NCBI GenBank assembly: GCA_946885605.1
Contig: CAMPGR010000152.1
Coordinates: 1-7,916, forward strand
Origin: an uncultured Pseudomonadota bacterium
GTDB taxonomy: Bacteria > Pseudomonadota > Gammaproteobacteria > Burkholderiales > SG8-41
Reading direction: 5' to 3'
Length of the DNA stretch: 7,916 nucleotides
Shown in pieces: positions 6,209-7,916 of the stretch. Each line of letters opens with the position of its first letter. Within the stretch, counting starts at the first letter, position 1. The notes under the pieces were generated by a model. That model was given only the letters and a program-made list of their open reading frames with translations. It did not search any database and was not told where the DNA came from. The position numbers were made by a program, and so were the translations under genes.

Positions 6209-6430
6209 CTAAGACTCGAAATCGGATCGCTGCAAGCCGCTTTGCCGGATAATGGAGAGCAGAGTGCCGATTCGGATTTCAGCGTGATCCGGTACAGGCA
6301 CGGTCACGCTCCCTTCCTGACTCCGCCGCTGCATCACCACATGGCTGCCTTTGCGGCGGACTTCCGTGAATCCCTGTTTTTCAAGTATGCGGCACACCTC
6401 TTTTCCGGAGAGGGCGCGCAGCTTACCCAT
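6209..6430 (-). CDS. hicA: HicA-family mRNA interferase toxin
   Basis: A 73-residue HicA (YcfA-like) toxin. The family has a double-stranded RNA-binding-like fold and cleaves mRNA in the cytoplasm until neutralised by HicB. The diagnostic features are LEKQGFTEVRRKGSHVVMQR (16-35), containing the catalytic His H30 in the GSH motif, the strand VTVPVPDH (42-49), and IGTLLSIIRQSGL (54-66), the standard HicA C-terminal helix. Length is normal and no residue appears lost, so it is probably active. It is the second gene of the pair: its ATG overlaps the end of hicB by 8 bases, implying translational coupling from the antitoxin. Confidence 0.92.
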   Translation of the reverse strand: MGKLRALSGKEVCRILEKQGFTEVRRKGSHVVMQRRSQEGSVTVPVPDHAEIRIGTLLSIIRQSGLQRSDFES

Positions 6431-6647
6431 TCACCGCTTCAAACCGCGTAACGAAGACTTCGGTATGTAACCGCCGTTCGATTTCCTTCGGGTCGGCACA
6501 CTCAAGAAACAACTCGACGGCCTCTTTGAGATTGGCTGTGGCCTCTTCGACCGTAGCTCCCTGGCTTGCCACGTCGAGTTCCGGGCAAAGCGCGACGAAA
6601 CCATCGCCTTCCTTCTCGAGGATCGCAGTATAACTACGCTTGGTCAT
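6423..6647 (-). CDS. hicB: HicB-family antitoxin (short form)
   Basis: A 74-residue HicB-type antitoxin with the partial RNase H-like fold that binds and blocks HicA. The conserved core is YTAILEKEGDGFVALCPELD (6-25) followed by GATVEEATANLKEAVELFLE (30-49). The remaining 25 residues are too few for the ribbon-helix-helix or helix-turn-helix domain of longer HicB proteins, so direct autorepression of DNA is doubtful. The start at 6647 has an AGGA at about 9-base spacing. The order is antitoxin first, toxin second, the reverse of the common hicAB order. Confidence 0.9.
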   Translation of the reverse strand: MTKRSYTAILEKEGDGFVALCPELDVASQGATVEEATANLKEAVELFLECADPKEIERRLHTEVFVTRFEAVNG

Positions 6648-6675
6648 GCGTCATGTCCTGTTTCTGGACGAAGCC

Positions 6676-6684
6676 ATGTTAGCA
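6676..6684 (-). promoter_or_regulatory. Candidate extended -10 promoter of hicBA
   Basis: On the minus strand TGC directly precedes TAACAT (6681-6676, 4 of 6 matches), an extended -10 element that would start transcription near 6669, about 22 nt before hicB. No good -35 box is seen. Confidence 0.4.
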
Positions 6685-6731
6685 CAGTGCCGCGTGAATC
6701 CCGGACATCTGGTGTGTGCAACTTACTCTTG

Positions 6732-6752
6732 ATTCCGGTCTCCCACCGGAAT
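6732..6752 (-). terminator. Perfect 8-bp stem-loop after the threonine synthase-like gene
   Basis: ATTCCGGT and ACCGGAAT flank a 5-base loop, starting 10 bases past the stop codon of the PLP enzyme gene on the minus strand. There is no T-run after it, so it may be a weak or factor-dependent terminator or an mRNA 3' stabiliser that separates this gene from hicBA. Confidence 0.4.
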
Positions 6753-6762
6753 GGCGGCTCGT

Positions 6763-7899
6763 TTACGCGCCGCGCGCGCGGAGCTTGAGTAGCTCGCCGA
6801 TTCTCTCCGAGGCTTTGAGCCCGGAGCCGGTCAGCACCAGCACAGTCGTCTGGTCACGGCGAATGGCCCCGCTGCGGATGAGTTGTGACAACCCGGCTGC
6901 AGCGGCGGCCGAGGTCGGTTCGACGTAGAGACCGCCGCGCGCGAGCGCGCCAAGGGCTGCAACGATCTCGTTCTCACTGACCGCGACAATTGCGCCGCCC
7001 GAAGCGCGCACCGCTGCGAGCACTTCCTTCACGCGCGTTGGCTTCGACGACGCGATGCCCTCGGCAATCGTAGGCTTGATGTCGGTCTGCACCAACTCAT
7101 TGACGCCGGCCCTGTAGCTTTCGTAGTACGGCGCGCAGTTCTCCGCCTGCACTCCGAAGAGACGGGGCATCTTCGCTATTTCGCCGCCGCGCAGGAGTTC
7201 CGCAAAACCGCGCTCGCAGCCCAGTATGTTGCTGCCGTAGCCGAGCGGCACGACGACGTTGTCCGGCGCGCGGAACCCGAGCTGCTCCCACAGCTCGTAG
7301 GCGAGCGTTTTCGTGCCTTCCACGAAGAACGGCTGCCAGTTGTGGCTCGCGTAGAAGATCCCGCGGCTCATGCGCATGGCGGTATCCGCGACGTCCTGGC
7401 GCGTTCCCTTGATCGTCACGACGTCCGCGCCGCACGCCGCGATCTGGGCGATCTTGGGATACGAGGCGGTTTCCGGAACGAGGATGCGACAGCGCATCCC
7501 CGCCGCCGCCGCATAGGCCGAGAGCGAGGCACCCGCATTGCCGGAGGAATCCTCGAGCACGTGATCGACGCCGCGGCTCTTAAGATAGCTCACCATCACG
7601 GTCATGCCGCGGTCCTTGAAGGAGCCGGTCGGCATCATGAATTCGAGCTTCATGAGTACCGCCAGGCCGTCCCATTCCCGTGCGAGGAGCGGCGTCCAGC
7701 CTTCGCCCATGCTGACAGCGTGGCGCTTGTCCACCAGCAACGCGGGCGCGTAGCGCCAGACCGAGTGGCAGCCGCGGTCGATATCGTTGCGTCTCAGCGC
7801 CGGTGACGGGCCGAGGTTGAGATAGTTGCCGCTCTCCGCGCACCAGCGCGGCTGGTCGAGCGGGTACGTGTCGCCGGTGATCGCGTCGGTGTAATGCAT
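6763..7899 (-). CDS. thrC: Threonine synthase-like PLP-dependent enzyme
   Basis: A 378-residue fold-type II PLP enzyme most like short (non-enterobacterial) threonine synthase, which converts O-phosphohomoserine to threonine in the cytoplasm. K95 in PTGSFKDRG (90-98) is the Schiff-base lysine; SSGNAGASL (118-126) holds the Asn that contacts the PLP ring oxygen; PLGYGSNILG (218-227) is the phosphate-binding loop; and LTGSGLK (356-362) is the conserved C-terminal signature. The N-terminus has LDQPRWCAESGNYLNL, where many relatives carry a Cys-rich zinc ribbon; only one Cys remains. The ATG at 7899 is the furthest upstream possible, because an in-frame TAA lies at 7905-7903; there is no clear ribosome binding site. 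A related activity on another substrate is possible, as this family has several paralogues. Confidence 0.85.
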   Translation of the reverse strand: MHYTDAITGDTYPLDQPRWCAESGNYLNLGPSPALRRNDIDRGCHSVWRYAPALLVDKRHAVSMGEGWTPLLAREWDGLAVLMKLEFMMPTGSFKDRGMTVMVSYLKSRGVDHVLEDSSGNAGASLSAYAAAAGMRCRILVPETASYPKIAQIAACGADVVTIKGTRQDVADTAMRMSRGIFYASHNWQPFFVEGTKTLAYELWEQLGFRAPDNVVVPLGYGSNILGCERGFAELLRGGEIAKMPRLFGVQAENCAPYYESYRAGVNELVQTDIKPTIAEGIASSKPTRVKEVLAAVRASGGAIVAVSENEIVAALGALARGGLYVEPTSAAAAAGLSQLIRSGAIRRDQTTVLVLTGSGLKASERIGELLKLRARGA

Positions 7900-7916
7900 G
7901 GGCTTACGCCAACACC

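Overview
The window is about 7.9 kb of GC-rich chromosomal DNA. The compact metabolic genes, the short ThrC-type enzyme, the UspA protein with a TSHG nucleotide loop and an anti-Shine-Dalgarno small RNA suggest a betaproteobacterium (Burkholderiales-like). This placement is inference; no rRNA or other marker gene is present.

Layout from left to right: (1) sucC, succinyl-CoA synthetase beta subunit, on the minus strand and cut by the left edge; (2) a gene-free leader of about 0.4 kb carrying an FNR-like palindrome; (3) a candidate small RNA of about 94 nt on the minus strand, with its own weak promoter, a 12-bp 5' stem-loop, a hairpin whose loop copies the 16S rRNA anti-Shine-Dalgarno sequence, and a perfect terminator; (4) usp, a UspA-type universal stress protein (minus); (5) a CapA/PgsA-family metallophosphatase (plus), convergent with (6) a mandelate racemase/galactonate dehydratase-like enolase-superfamily enzyme (minus); (7) a YsgA-like dienelactone hydrolase (plus), divergent from (6) and sharing an intergenic region that holds a palindromic operator candidate; (8) a visibly less GC-rich accessory islet with a frameshifted gene remnant ending in a HEPN-like ORF, followed by a hicBA toxin-antitoxin pair (minus); (9) a threonine synthase-like PLP enzyme (minus) that is complete at its start just inside the right edge.

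sucC (TCA cycle), the enolase-superfamily enzyme (acid-sugar dehydration), the dienelactone hydrolase and the PLP enzyme are metabolic genes without an evident single pathway; most appear to be separately transcribed. The parts most worth a second look are the anti-Shine-Dalgarno RNA between usp and sucC, the FNR-like site placed at the class II position upstream of sucC, and the HEPN remnant beside hicBA. All functional calls come from reading the sequence; no database search was possible.
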